DNA from: Eutreptiella sp. 'Long Island Sound 2002'
Taxonomy: Eukaryota; Euglenozoa; Euglenophyceae; Eutreptiales; Eutreptiaceae
Reading direction: 5' to 3'
DNA length: 64,000 bases
Assembly (NCBI GenBank): GCA_964036045.1
Contig: OZ038379.1
Span: 82,732,562-82,796,561 of the forward strand
Part shown: positions 32,333-43,309 of the stretch, in pieces
How the letters are laid out: the number at the start of each line of letters is the position of its first letter
How positions within the stretch are numbered: position 1 is the stretch's first letter
Notes under the pieces: model-generated
Databases searched by the model: none
Seen by the model: the letters and a program-made list of their open reading frames with translations, nothing else
Told to the model about the DNA's origin: nothing
Position numbers and translations under genes: made by a program

Positions 32333-32353
32333 AGACTTCAGACTTCAGACTTT
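32333..32353 (+). repeat. TCAGACT short tandem repeat
   Basis: Three TCAGACT-type heptamers in the same orientation as 3061-3083, at the junction between the poly-G repeat and the 72-bp array. Confidence 0.7.
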
Positions 32354-32359
32354 ATACCC

Positions 32360-32945
32360 ATACCTGTGGTACATATCGCCGCGCCCCATGGAGACATGGT
32401 TTCGGAGGCTGCGGTGATCCCTTACAGCATGTTGACCATGATACATATCAAGGCAACCCATGAAGACATGGTTTCAGAGTTGCGGCGATCCCTTGCAAGC
32501 TGTAGACCATGGTACATATCATCGCAAACCCTGCATACATGGTTTTAGGGAACACAATGATACCCTACACTTTGTGGACCATATTACATATCACCGAAGC
32601 CCCTGCATACATGCTTTTAGGGGTTGTGATGATGTCATGGACAATGCAGGCCATGGTAGGTATCACCATAGCTCCTAGCTCCTAGCTTTGCACCTGCGGT
32701 GATGCCGTACACCTTCCAGATCATGATACGTTTCACAGCAGCCCTAGGAGACCCGGTTTCAAGGGCTGCGGGGACCCTTTACACCTTGTAGACAGTGGTA
32801 CATATCACAGCAGCCCATGGAGACATGGTTTCAAGGCCTTTTGTGCTCCTTCACACCTTGTAGACCATCCTACATAGGACCGCGCTCCTTGGATACATGG
32901 TTTCGGAGGCCGTAGTAATACCCCACACCTTGTAGACCATCATGC
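32360..32945 (+). repeat. 72-bp tandem repeat array
   Basis: About eight diverged units with CCATGGAGACATGGTTTC, GCTGCGGTGATCCCTTACA and TTGTAGACCATG. The array stops at 32.945 kb and resumes at 33.466 kb on the far side of a non-repeat insert. Confidence 0.8.
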
Positions 32946-33465
32946 CCGTAGAGTCGCACGTTAAATCGAATATGTTAAATTTCTAATTTGCAATTTTGAA
33001 AGGCGTTGAATGTTAAACCGGCAAATTTCAACACATGAACCGAGAATACCTAAAATTTTCTACATTTTAAACTATTTGCAATGTTAATTGCATGTGTATG
33101 CTAGGGTCTTGGGGATGTCACGTTGGGAGGATTTGGCGGGGGACGGGAGGTCGGGAGGCAATGGAGGTGAAGGAGGAGAGGTAGGGGGCAGGCACCCCCC
33201 CCCCCCTCCCTCCAAGCCCAAGCCCCCCCCCCCCCGGCGAACTAAAGCCAAGGGTAGCAAAGCCACCACTCGGAAGATGAACGGGGTCGAGTGGGACTCG
33301 GACACTGTGTCGGAACACCTTGGCTCTTCCTCTTCGTCCTCCTCCGGCGAGGCCTCCGCCCCCCCAAAGAAGAACCCCCCCCCCCCCACGACAAAGGCCG
33401 TCCCCGCCCCGAAAGAGAAGGTCGGGGACAAGAAGGAGGAGCGGCGGGGGGGGGGGGCGCTGTGA
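32946..33465 (+). CDS. insert in the 72-bp array with a low-complexity ORF
   Basis: About 520 bp of unrelated DNA splits the array. Its first 140 bp are AT-rich. ATG at 33115 then opens a 117-codon frame that runs to the array edge: MSRWEDLAGDGRSGG, Gly- and Pro-rich runs, KPKPPPPRRTKAKG, a Ser run, a basic Pro-rich tail and a Gly run from poly-G. An AT-rich lead followed by a GC-rich ORF is compatible with a promoter and a disordered basic protein, but composition alone could give this frame. No domain recognised. Confidence 0.3.
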
Positions 33466-34397
33466 TACCCTACACTATATAGACCATCGTAGATATCACC
33501 GGATCCCATGCAAACATGGTATCAGGGGCTCCCGTGATAACCCAGACGTATTAGACCATGGTGCATGTTGTCGCACCCCATGGAGACATGGTTTCCGGGC
33601 CTGCAGTGATACCCTACACCTTGTAAACCATCCTAGATATCACCGCAGCCCATGGAGACATCGTTTTGCGGGCTGTGGTCATCCTTCGGACCTTGTAGAC
33701 CATGATACATATCATCGGAGCCCCTACGTACATGGTTTTAGGGTCTACGGCGATACACTACACCTTCTAGATCATCATACATATCACTGCAACCCGTGGA
33801 GACACATTTTGAGGGGCTACGGTGATACGCTACACATTGCAAACCATCTTATACGTCTTCGCTCCCCATTGAGACGCGTTTTCAGGGGCTGCGGTGACCG
33901 CTTCCCCTTAGACCATGGTACATATCTCCATAGCCGCCGCATATATGGTTTCAAGCCCTGCGGCCCCCCATGGAGACATGTTTTCCGGGGCTGCAGTTAT
34001 GTCCTACACTTTTCAGACCATGATACGTATCATCGCAGCCCATGGAGACATGGTTTCAGGGGCTGCGATGATACCTTGCACCTTGTAGACCATCATACAT
34101 ATCACCGCTGCCCCTGCACACTTGGTTTTAGGGGTTGCGATGATCCCTTACACCTTGTATGTCATCATAATACATATCACGGCCGCCCATGGACACTTGG
34201 TTTCAAGGGCCGTGGTGATGTCCTACACCTTGTGGTCCAAACACACATGTCACCACTGCCCATGGAGACGTGATTTAAATGGCCGTGGTGGTGTTCTACA
34301 CTTTGTGGACCATGATGGGTATCCTTTGGGCCCATGGAGCCATGGTTTCAGGGGCTGCAGCGATATCCCACACATTGTAGATGGCGTACATTATTTC
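33466..34397 (+). repeat. 72-bp tandem repeat array
   Basis: About thirteen units. CACCTTGTAG at 34079 and CACCTTGTAT at 34151 give the 72-bp period. Units contain the arms GGCTGCGGTGAT and ATCACCGCAGCC, so single strands could fold into serial hairpins. Long frames across it translate the period and are not genes. Confidence 0.85.
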
Positions 34398-34439
34398 ACG
34401 GGCTGATATCGCATCCTTGGTGGACCTGAGCAAGGTAGA

Positions 34440-34610
34440 CAAAAGCAAGGAATGATCGTAAACAGCCAAAGGTCACATGTCGTAGGTCACAAGTCATAGG
34501 TTCGTGGTCATAGGGCATAGGTCATAGGTCATATGATAAAACATATCTAATGTCATAGGTGGTAGGTCACAGGCCATAGGTCATAGTTGAATGGAACATT
34601 AGGTACAGAC
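34440..34610 (+). repeat. TCATAGG heptamer-rich tract
   Basis: Many imperfect copies of GTCATAGG (GTCGTAGG, GTCACAGG, GTGGTAGG) in tandem. Too irregular to be telomeric. Confidence 0.7.
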
Positions 34611-34748
34611 AGGGTTACAGAATGTGCAGTCTTGGCGCCAAGGCCAAGACTCCATCCATGGTGTGTTGCCTCCATGGGTTAGCATGTCGAGTCTCGGCCT
34701 AGAATGTAGTCCTTTACAGCATGGGACAGCTTGTCTCATGCACATTGG

Positions 34749-37700
34749 TCATGAGCCCCCAAGTGCACAGCCACAGGGGCACACAAACCGAGGCCCGAAG
34801 CACTGGTCAACCCCATGCAGTAGGGATGCCACATACACCGCACGAGGGTTGCAGAAGTCCTTCTGCAAAAACCGCAGGGCATCCAAGTAATTGTACGCGT
34901 GCCGCGCAACAGGGAGGTCAATTGTGTGGTACATTCTGCCTTGTTCTCCTGCACATATGTGTGCTTCAGTTGCAAGGGCTTCTGCACAAATGGTAACATT
35001 AGTCTTGCCTCCCACTTCCCTCCCACTGTGATAGGTCTTTTGTGTGGCCCACCCTCACCAGCCCACCCCGGTTCTCAACTTCTTGTCCGTCATCCCTCAA
35101 GTGGACATAAGGCAAGGCCCATTCTGTGTAGTGTGGAGAGTGACCACCAAGTGCTTGGGTTTATTCACATTCCTTTGAAGATCTTTGAGTAGCACTGCCA
35201 ATTACGTGTCCACATTGTTTGACATGATCCGTTCATAGTCTAACAATTGGTCTCTCCCGGCAAGACCAAACACCCATGGGTTACGTACCCCCCATGGATG
35301 ACTCTAGCCTCCCTTAATACGCCAGCCAACTCAAGGGTTTCCGTGTGAATACCTAACCCGGCTTCCCATTGGACAACACTGAGTGTGCTGATCCATGCAT
35401 CAGGGGTGGGGTGGTTACTCCACTACACGAAGGGCCCAAAGATGTGGAGCTAGGATTGTGCCCTGCTGGTTTGTGTTTGCCCTACAAATATTAATCATGA
35501 TCCCGGACCATGAGACACCAAGGAAGCCAAGACGACTTGGCCTTGCAGCCTTTGGAACCGGTCAAGGGTAGCACCCGCCTGGAGGATAGGGTAATGACCG
35601 CATTATAGCCAGCCGCCGACAACGCCCACACAATGCCAGGGCCACACCGTTTCGGCGTAGTGTGTGGTCACCACCGCCACAGAGGTCGCTGGGTATGTCG
35701 GTGCCTTGCTTGCCACCTTCAAGAAATGGCAGACTGGCAGTGGCTCCTCCTCACTCATCTTCCTAGTTGAGGACAACACCTCATCAACGTGTATGGTGCT
35801 CCACGCCTGTCATACCAGCTGCCCTAAACATCTTGGAAGCTTTCTGCCCCCAAACTATCCACATGTTGATAGCACCATTGGCGCTTGTCCAGTTCCATGA
35901 TGCGCCTGACATTACCGAGAGTTGGGATAGGCAGGGGGTGGGTGGGTGAATGGTAATGACCGATCCCCCCCACCCACCGTGTACTTTAGGAGGGGTGGCG
36001 AGCGGTGTCACCCTCAGGGTCTTGCCTCGTTACCAGGGTGTGGCAGGCTCACTAGGAGCTCCGCTCCGTTGAGTGCTCCTGGGGCAGGGAATTGCTCAGC
36101 ACGCCCCAAGACCTTCCTTCTAGTGGGACGCTCCCAGCCGGTCTGGCACTCTGTGCAACGCTACTAGTGACCCTCTGGGTCAGTCAAGCAGCACCTCAGA
36201 CCACACGCCCCGTGCACCCCCCTCGGGTTCAGTTGTGGCCTGGAGGAAGCTGCCGGTCACCCCACCCATAGACTCCCTAAGCAGCCACGTGGTAGGGCAC
36301 CCATGCTCCGCTGCTGGGGCCCGGAGCGTCGGGCACACACGACCCCCCACACCAACCACGGCCAACTGGAAGACAACAAAGGCGCGTCTCTGCTTTGATT
36401 GCCCCTGCCGCGCTGCCCGTAGGACGCAAGCGCGCGGACACAAGGGCACGGCGGCATCTCCCTCCCATCAGCGCCTTGGTGGGGTGCGGGGGTCGTCACC
36501 AGTTTGGACGTCTGTGAAACCAGACAACCAGAGGGGGGTAACCAGTCGAGCCGGTGAGGTACGGGCACACTGGCCGTGGGTCACCGCCTTAGGCGCAAGC
36601 CGAGACCCAACCCAACCCCCCCCCCCCCCCCGCGTGATCAAGGCGCGCATAGTTGTACACAGTGGCATGTTTCATACGGTCCCTTTGTGCCCGGACACTG
36701 GCATGGCAACATGTGCCGTCAAGGAGTAGGTGTAGTGTGAAGGTTGTGCAAAAGCGGAGGGAGTCATGGAAATGCACTTCGGGTGCTTGTGACATATCCA
36801 CATTGCTTTGTTTTTTTAGGAGTCCTCTCATGGCCATGCAAAATGCTTTGCTAGCAGCTCTCTGCTCGGTGTCGCAACAGCCAATTGTTGGATGTGGCTG
36901 TATGGGCGCAATTGCCACGGGTCGCCACGCAGCACACATTTCCTCCCCGTGGCCGCCAAGTCCAATTTCATTGGAATATTGACGCCTCATCCTCAATGTT
37001 GAAGACGCATCTAGTTTGTGCCTTTCCTTGAGCAGCCCCAAGAAGCAGCCTATGATGGTTAGCAACCGTCCCAGCTGCGGGGAACAACACACGGCAGCGG
37101 TTGAGAGCCAAACCTATGGTGCACTTACAACCGCGTGTGCGCCCTAGGGTGTCTTGCAACTTGTCTTGGTGAAATGACCTGTGTTGTGGTGGCCCAGCAG
37201 CCCGTTGCGCACGAAGGCGCAACCAAGGTGCCGGATGGTCTCCGAGCCCTTGCTCACAGAACACCTCGTTAGCATAATTCTCTTCGTGCACACGTTGCAG
37301 CAAGTTGTCCGCTTGCGTATTGTTTGGTGTTGTCACCAAGAGGCATGCACATGGTGGGTTGTCACCTTCTTGACCACCCACCCTCTTGCCCAAACTGATG
37401 TGGCCAAGAGTGGCACGATCTGGGTTTTGGTCAACGATGTAGCCTTGCCGCCATAGCACGGCTTTGATGTATGCCACCAAAGTCTCTCACTTCCCCGTCC
37501 CGGCACGTCCATTCGGCGCTGTGATGCATGACTCGTCCAGTACTTCGTGTATAGCCAAAGCCCCATGCAGGGTTGAGGCATTGGAGTTGTGCCAGGTGCT
37601 GAGGGATCTGTTGGTCACGATATGACAAAGGAGGGTGCTCCTCTGGTGCCGCCCGCACGTTTGGCTGCATTTTGGACTCTGCTGGACGTTTCTGCATTTC

Positions 37701-38170
37701 GATTTGCTAATTGTGATAGGCATTGGAGTTAGGGACAACCATGCACCAGTACTGCCCTCGAACGGCGTTCTTGCCTCATTTGTAGCACCGATCCACACAT
37801 CGTCACCGGGGATACCATCCCCGTGCACATTTGGCTCGAACTCTGTTTTCCCCTATTCCCACGTAGTGTCGTCCACGTGCCATGCCTGCACCATGTTGCC
37901 ATCATTGAGCACATAGTTGCCCCACACTCCCAATTGTGTGGCCCACTGCACGACATTCGGTGTGTTCCCATCACCATCTCAGTACATCCGAACGTCCTCA
38001 AATCGCATCTCCTTTGAGTGCTATTAGCCTTCTACCCAGCGCGTGGCAGAATGCCGCGCATGGACATTGCACACCTCAGATGCCTTGGCCACAAACCTGT
38101 CGCGGCCAACGTAGTGTTCGGCAAACCTTGACAAAAGGTACTGGTAAGGCCCATAGTCTAGCCTGCACAA
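34749..38170 (-). pseudogene. UPF1-like SF1 helicase, copy B, heavily decayed
   Basis: Minus-strand homologue of the 6.6-10.05 kb gene, collinear from end to end. From 5' to 3' it shows RDRFVAKASEVCNVHA (about 38.1 kb), VWGNYVLNDGN (about 37.93 kb), GRAGTGK then a TGA at 37487-37489 where copy A has Ser, VAYIKAVLWRQG, TPNNTQADNLLQRV (about 37.32 kb), EDEAS (motif II), GDPWQLRPYS (motif III, about 36.9 kb), LDRFQRLQGQVVLASLV (about 35.56 kb), YERIMSNN and YVASLLHGV (about 34.82 kb). All three stop codons and many frameshifts occur in the reading, so it is dead. It confirms copy A's true reading, for instance an Arg codon at copy A's TAG. About 0.6 kb of foreign sequence interrupts it near 36.0-36.6 kb. 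A diverged array related to the 88-bp family lies on its 5' side. Confidence 0.85.
35945..36635. mobile_element. probable insertion inside helicase copy B
   Basis: Between the QRFAT-like segment and the RYGMSGA-like segment, copy B is about 560 bp longer than copy A. The extra DNA starts near GGTAATGACCGATCCCCC and ends near a C run of about 17 at 36618. A matching GGTAATGACTGACCCCC occurs at 44089, suggesting a repeated short element end. No transposase or clear terminal inverted repeat is visible; the boundaries are approximate. Confidence 0.45.
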
Positions 38171-38189
38171 TGTGGTGCCGAGCTACACC

Positions 38190-39085
38190 GGTGGGGCTTT
38201 CTAGGGCTGTGTGGCGGAGTCAACGGGCACTAGGGTCCGGACAGGCACTGACTGCTGCGGTTCAGGGGCGCATGCTGCTTGTGATCAGGGTTGTCCACCG
38301 TGCGGGGCGACCGAGTGACCCGGCGCCAGGGCTGGGACGGGGACCGTCTGCTGCGGCTTAGAGGGTTGGAGTGTGTCAGATGAGGGTTGTCCACCCTTTG
38401 GTGCGACCGACTCAGCTGGCGCCATGGCTTGGACGGGTCGGTCTGCTTTGTCTCGGGGGCACACGGTGTTTCGGACGGGCGCTGCCCAACTGCCGATTCT
38501 GTACGAGTCAGCTGGCGCTAGGGCTAGGATAGGGACAGACCCTTGTGGTCAGGGGCGCACGGTGTATCTGATGAGGGATGTCTCATCGCAGGTGTGACGC
38601 GGATTCAAATGGATTCCTCTGTACTTTCATCAACATGCGTGGGGGTAAGACCGGGAGTTGTTTTGTTGCGGCTTCCGGGGGCATGGTGTCGCGGTTCCGC
38701 CAACGCTCTGGCCTTGACCAGGACTAAGTGCTGCAGCTCAGTGGCGCTAAGTGGCCGAGGCAAAGTGCAAGCGACTGGGGCAAGGGTTGAGAGCGGAACC
38801 CAGTGCTACGGCTGGAGGGCGTGCAGTGGCTGACAAGAGCTTTGGTCGATAGGCCCAAGGGTGGGGACGAGAACCGAGTGCTGCGGCTCGGGGGCACGCA
38901 GTGGCTAAGACGAGGTTTGTTCGCTAAGTGCAAGGGCTTGGACCAGAACCAATTGTCAGGCTTAGTGGCACGTAGTCATGAAATTGGTAGTGAGGGGAGA
39001 GTTTGGGGTTGTCTCCGGCGTACGACGCTAGGGTTGAGGCCGCGGAACAAAAGTCTGCCGCTTAAGGGCTGTAGTGAGGCAAAAC
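38190..39085 (-). repeat. diverged tandem array 5' of helicase copy B
   Basis: GCTGCGGCT-type landmarks recur at about 38254, 38350, 38444, 38543, 38666, 38730, 38805 and 38880, spaced 64-123 bp apart. Read on the minus strand, units resemble the 88-bp arrays (a GGCGCCAGGGC..GGACGGGGACC stretch, then GCTGCGGCTYAG and GGGCACGCAGTGG, reverse-complemented). The position relative to the helicase gene is the same as in copy A. Confidence 0.65.
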
Positions 39086-39845
39086 CAACGATAGTGTGCA
39101 CAACCACCAATACGGAGAGGAGCGGCATGCAAGCATGGAATTGCTGTTGACAGCACATATCTCTACATGGACCACTACTCCAGTTTGATTTACTTTTTCT
39201 ATGCCCTTTGACCATTCCCAGCCCTTGGGGAAACACACCTATGCCCGGAATGTTTTACCACTTGTTACAAGTGTTTGCCGTGTTTTTCCGGACAGGCCAA
39301 AAGACATATTAAATTTCTAAGGGGGGGGGCAGTCTTTTCCAACCGCCCATATAGGGGGCGTGTGGAGCGGGATGTTTAACAATTCTTTTTCTGTTCTCCA
39401 CAAAGACAAGCCTGGAGAGCAAAGGAAAGCGAACCATGCAAAGCACGGGAGGCACGTCGCCGAGGCTGAGCCTACAAGCAATTTTTTTTGCATCAATGTC
39501 ACGATCATGATTAGGGCAACATCGAAAGTTGTTTGGAAGAACTTCATATTCAAACAAAGTTTCACACACAATTGCAGTAGAGCCCCTTCGGAGATGTATT
39601 GTTTTTGACAATCTACGTCACATACACCCTGTGAGGAGTGTGCTGCATGGGCTATCTCAGGCTTTCCGGGGACCCATGGAATTTTTGGTCTGCCACTCAG
39701 AGGCATGGGCTATGCTTGTGGAGGAGATTGCACTTCTCCCCCTGCTCATACCATGTCACGCATGTTGCTCATGGCCAAGTTCCTCTCCGTAGTTGGTCTT
39801 CGTTGGTGTTGTTTGACGGGAACACAAATTCGTTTCTTTTTCAAC
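39086..39845. other. unassigned stretch
   Basis: No gene or repeat family recognised apart from a short G run near 39321. Open frames here are short and without domains. Confidence 0.4.
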
Positions 39846-39908
39846 CTCTCTGTCCACACGAAACAGGGCCTAAGAAAAAGGTCCCCGCGGCGGTCTGTGG
39901 CACAACCC
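39846..39908 (+). repeat. about 60-bp dispersed repeat, copy 1
   Basis: Contains ACAGGGCCTAAGAAAAAGG and GCGGTCTGTGGC. It is closely matched at 48491-48553 in the same orientation. Confidence 0.75.
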
Positions 39909-40479
39909 AAACCCAAAATCAACAGAGGAGGCCCACAAGGAGCACTGATGAATTTGAGCATGACTGAAAGGGTTGGAAAGGAGGCACGCAACACACAAAT
40001 GGGCGCGCAACTTCCACCTGCAATCCACCTACAATCGCAACCTCACAGCTGAGACTACAGGTTGGCTATGCCGCTTCAAGGGTGGGAATGATGACCACTG
40101 CAAATTGCATCAAGAAATGTCGATTCACATGGAAACGTCATGGCGACCATGGCCACCACAGCCATAGCCAAAGAAACGAGACACACATTCGCACACAGAT
40201 TTTCTATTCTTCAAAGCGTAGGAGATGCGTTTTGATTGCTTTTGCAGGGCCGGTCTTTTCTAGATCATGTTCCATGCTTCGTGTATACCCGCGGCTGAGT
40301 GGTGGCTCAGTAGAACTAAGAAGTTTGGGCTTATTTGGGGCTCACTCAGGCTTTGCGGTGTTATTGTGCTCGTTTATTGTCCTTTTTGCATGCCAGGTAA
40401 TGTACCTTTAACATTTTTAGAAGAATCGCACATTCAATTGGTCAAGGTTGAAAGGGGTTGGGCACTTGTTTTTTGACGG
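39909..40479. other. unassigned stretch
   Basis: No feature recognised. Frames of up to 115 codons have no domain and no partner elsewhere in the window. Confidence 0.4.
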
Positions 40480-40612
40480 CTCAGCTGATATTAGCCTTGA
40501 GTGACCTAGCTCACTTTGCTCTGTCTTATCTCTAACTTGGCTCTCACTGAGTGCGCAAAACGGCTGTGTGAGTGCACACGGAGGACTAATTAGGGGCTCA
40601 CTCATTGCTCAA
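40480..40612. repeat. TGAG/CTCA palindrome cluster 1
   Basis: Dense short motifs (GGCTCAGCTGA, CTCACTGAGTGCGC, GGGGCTCACTCATTG). First of four clusters spaced about 2.4 kb apart. Confidence 0.6.
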
Positions 40613-40915
40613 ATGCAGGGGCCTCTACCCCCTTCCGGCTATGCCCGCCTACCCATCCATTCCTTCTCGCCCCCATAGGTCCATCTTCTCTCACCACATC
40701 ATGTTCAGTGTAGCCATAGACCTAGATCCCACAGCTTCAAAGGGTCTTTCGTCCTTTCTTAGCCGCCCCTGGGTATCTACCGCATTCACATAGGTAACGT
40801 ACCGCATGGTGCCTTCGCAAGACCTTGAGCCTTTGAAGTTGGGGGCCCATTACCTCTTTGGCCCTTCCCTACAATTAGTGCACATCGAGATGTGTGATGT
40901 GACCTTTGGAAACAG

Positions 40916-42254
40916 TTGCATGTACCGTTGAACAAAATGTTGTTGGTGGTGCATCCGACAATTCGTGCCGTGCGGTTCCTCTTTCCCGTGGGCATTGTGC
41001 AGTATTTGTGTCAGCTGTCTGGAGGGAAGCTGAACGGTTCCCCCCTAAATTTCGGCACACGGGTCGTTGACATAGCAAATTTGCTGCAAGGTTGGACTGC
41101 AAATCCGGGTGTCACTCATGTGGCAGCGAGGAAGAGACTCCTTGAGGCCTTGCCCTTCGTGGTGGGGGTGATGAGCGGGGAGTGGGAAAGTTTTTCGGCT
41201 TGTCCCATCCACCCCGGGTGGTGCCATGTGGTGCCCGACGACACCAGCCCGGCCATGTACCGGACCAAGGAGCCTGTGTTCCTTCGCGGTGCTGCCTCTC
41301 CTCCCCCCTACATGCAGGAACTCCCGACTCAAGACCTTGAGTCGGATGAGTCCCTGCGAGACCTGAGGCTCCACGTGGTTAGGGTGCCGAGGCAGTCACA
41401 GGATTTGAAGGACGGGGTATCACATCCTCACCAACTCCTTCGGCACCTAGCCGGACGCAGTTTCTGATATGCTTTCAAATGCACACTCTGGCAAGGAGTG
41501 CTTGGCAGATGTTAAACTGCTAGGACGGTTGAGGAACTCGGCCCGGCAAGCGCCACTGTGCTTGGAAGGGATCCCTCGAATTGGGTTGGCGAGCAGTGCA
41601 GTGCTTGGTGGGCCGATGACGGATCTCTCCTCCACCCAATGGTCGTGCATTGCCGCCGGGGAAGATGCTAGGGCGCAGACCTGGCATACTAATGTCGCCA
41701 AGTTACCGGGTACACTTCCGAGCAAGGGGGAGCTGCCCAATCATCTCTGCATGATGCTTGTCCTCTTGGATAGGTGTCAGTTGGAGGTGCGCCTGGGTAG
41801 CCTCTTGGGCGAGCATGACCCTGTGCGCATCCAGTGTTTAGAGTTTTAGCGTGGGAACGTGATTCTTTTTGCCTCTACGTTCAGACGTCAGGGTCTCGCG
41901 GCGCTGCCAAGGGTGGCGAAGCAGGTTATCCTCTTCCGCTTTCTCACCCCCGACAAGCGTCACAAGTGGATGGGCGTGCAACAGTTCATACTTGACCCTG
42001 TGCCAGGGGCCAAGGAAGAACTCGTTTCACGGCTGCGGGTAAGCGGGCCGCTGCCCAACCCCAAGGCTATCCGCCATTGGGGGCAAAACTTTCCTTTCGG
42101 CAAGGGTGTGCAGGGCTCGGTTGGCATACCCCGGCTGGTGCAGCTGGATGATTGGCTGGCCCCTTTGGGTCCTTCATGTCCTCGCTGCCCTTACCACCCG
42201 CTGCTGATGGCTAGGCCGGCCTTGCGCGACACTGACCCCATGTGCCACGTGTAG
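40916..42254 (+). pseudogene. decayed gene block 1, unknown protein
   Basis: Three successive plus-strand frames, 40916-41467, 41469-41849 and 41859-42254, read like one protein of over 400 residues broken by one frameshift at about 41465 and an in-frame TAG at 41847-41849. Segments look globular: LNFGTRVVDIANLLQGWTA, ARKRLLEALPFVVGVMSGEW, AKQVILFRFLTPDKRHKWMG, and a C-terminal CPRCPYHP. I do not recognise the family. It lies between palindrome clusters 1 and 2, so it may be the coding part of a mobile element. A functional gene with a short intron over the break is possible but unsupported. Confidence 0.45.
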
Positions 42255-42949
42255 GTGGAGGCATGGGACGTTATGTGGACGACCCAGCCCACTTAGCGAG
42301 ACCCGGAGAACCCTGGAGGGCAAGAGGCATCCTTCTTGTAGTAGTATCGGACTAGCCCTTCGCCTCCGCTCTCTGCGTAGCAAGCCCTGCTCCTCGGCTT
42401 CTTTTGACACCGCTGGCCGGAGAAGCGATCGAGGCGCAATGCTGCGGGATCCAATTTCCCGGTGGTGATGCGCTGCACCTGCACCGGAGAAGCGAATGCC
42501 GCGCAACCATGCAACACCAATGTCCCGCTATCAATGCGCTGCATGTGCAACCCAAAGGTATTGCCTTCACCTCCCATGCCCTCAGGTGGGATAAACAATG
42601 GTTGGATAGTGGGCTGGGCTGTACTACGGTGTTTGTGCCCTGCGGGCGACGTACACCAGGCTAGGCCCAGTGCCACGGCTAGCGCCAGGTGCGGGTTAGT
42701 CGCCACTTTCACAAATGGAACCCGCGAGTGCGCTTAGGAATTTCGAGGTGGCCACAGGTTGGGCCAGAGCCAGGTTAGTGGCAACTTGAAGAGACCCGCC
42801 GCGCGAGAGGCCCTAGCATTTTCTCCGTGGCTAGAGGCAGGGGCACATCCGTAGGCCAAAGTTGTATTGCCTTGTGTGGGCCTTGTGAGGGCCCTTTCAT
42901 ATGGCGATTCGTATTCTTACTTGCAGTGGCAATCCGTAGTACCGCCGTG
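42255..42949. other. unassigned stretch
   Basis: Nothing recognised. GC-rich, with several short frames on both strands that lack domains. Confidence 0.4.
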
Positions 42950-43112
42950 CGCCTGAGAGCTTACCAAGCCGTTTGGCTCTCTCATTGAGCGCCCGGCGAG
43001 CCGTTTGGCACGCTCAATGAGCCCTCATTTAGCTGTGTGAGCACGCCAAAGGACTGATTGAGCGCTCAACGAGCCCTGCAAACGGCCGAGTAAGCTCTCA
43101 GTGAGGTGGGAG
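42950..43112. repeat. TGAG/CTCA palindrome cluster 2
   Basis: Includes the perfect 12-bp palindrome TTGAGCGCTCAA near 43054 and repeated GAGCCGTTTGGC. Confidence 0.65.
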
Positions 43113-43309
43113 ACGGGTTTTAGGACACGGTGCCCGGCTGACATCATCGCTACCGCAAAGCAATGGGACCTTTGTGCACCCCACCACCCCCCTTTGTGTT
43201 GCTTTTTTAGGCTCAATTCCCTAGTCATGACGCATTTTTGCATGTACACGGAACAAAAAGTAAAAGTTAGCTGGCATTGCGGCCGGCTCTCGCATCCTTT
43301 GCTGACGCT

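Noticed and set aside
33320-34273. 317-codon plus-strand frame.
   Set aside because: It translates the 72-bp array (72 is divisible by three), so it is open only because of the repeat.
34440-34610. Variant telomere repeat (TCATAGG).
   Set aside because: Units are irregular in length and sequence, and the two real telomere-like tracts in the window are CCCTAA.
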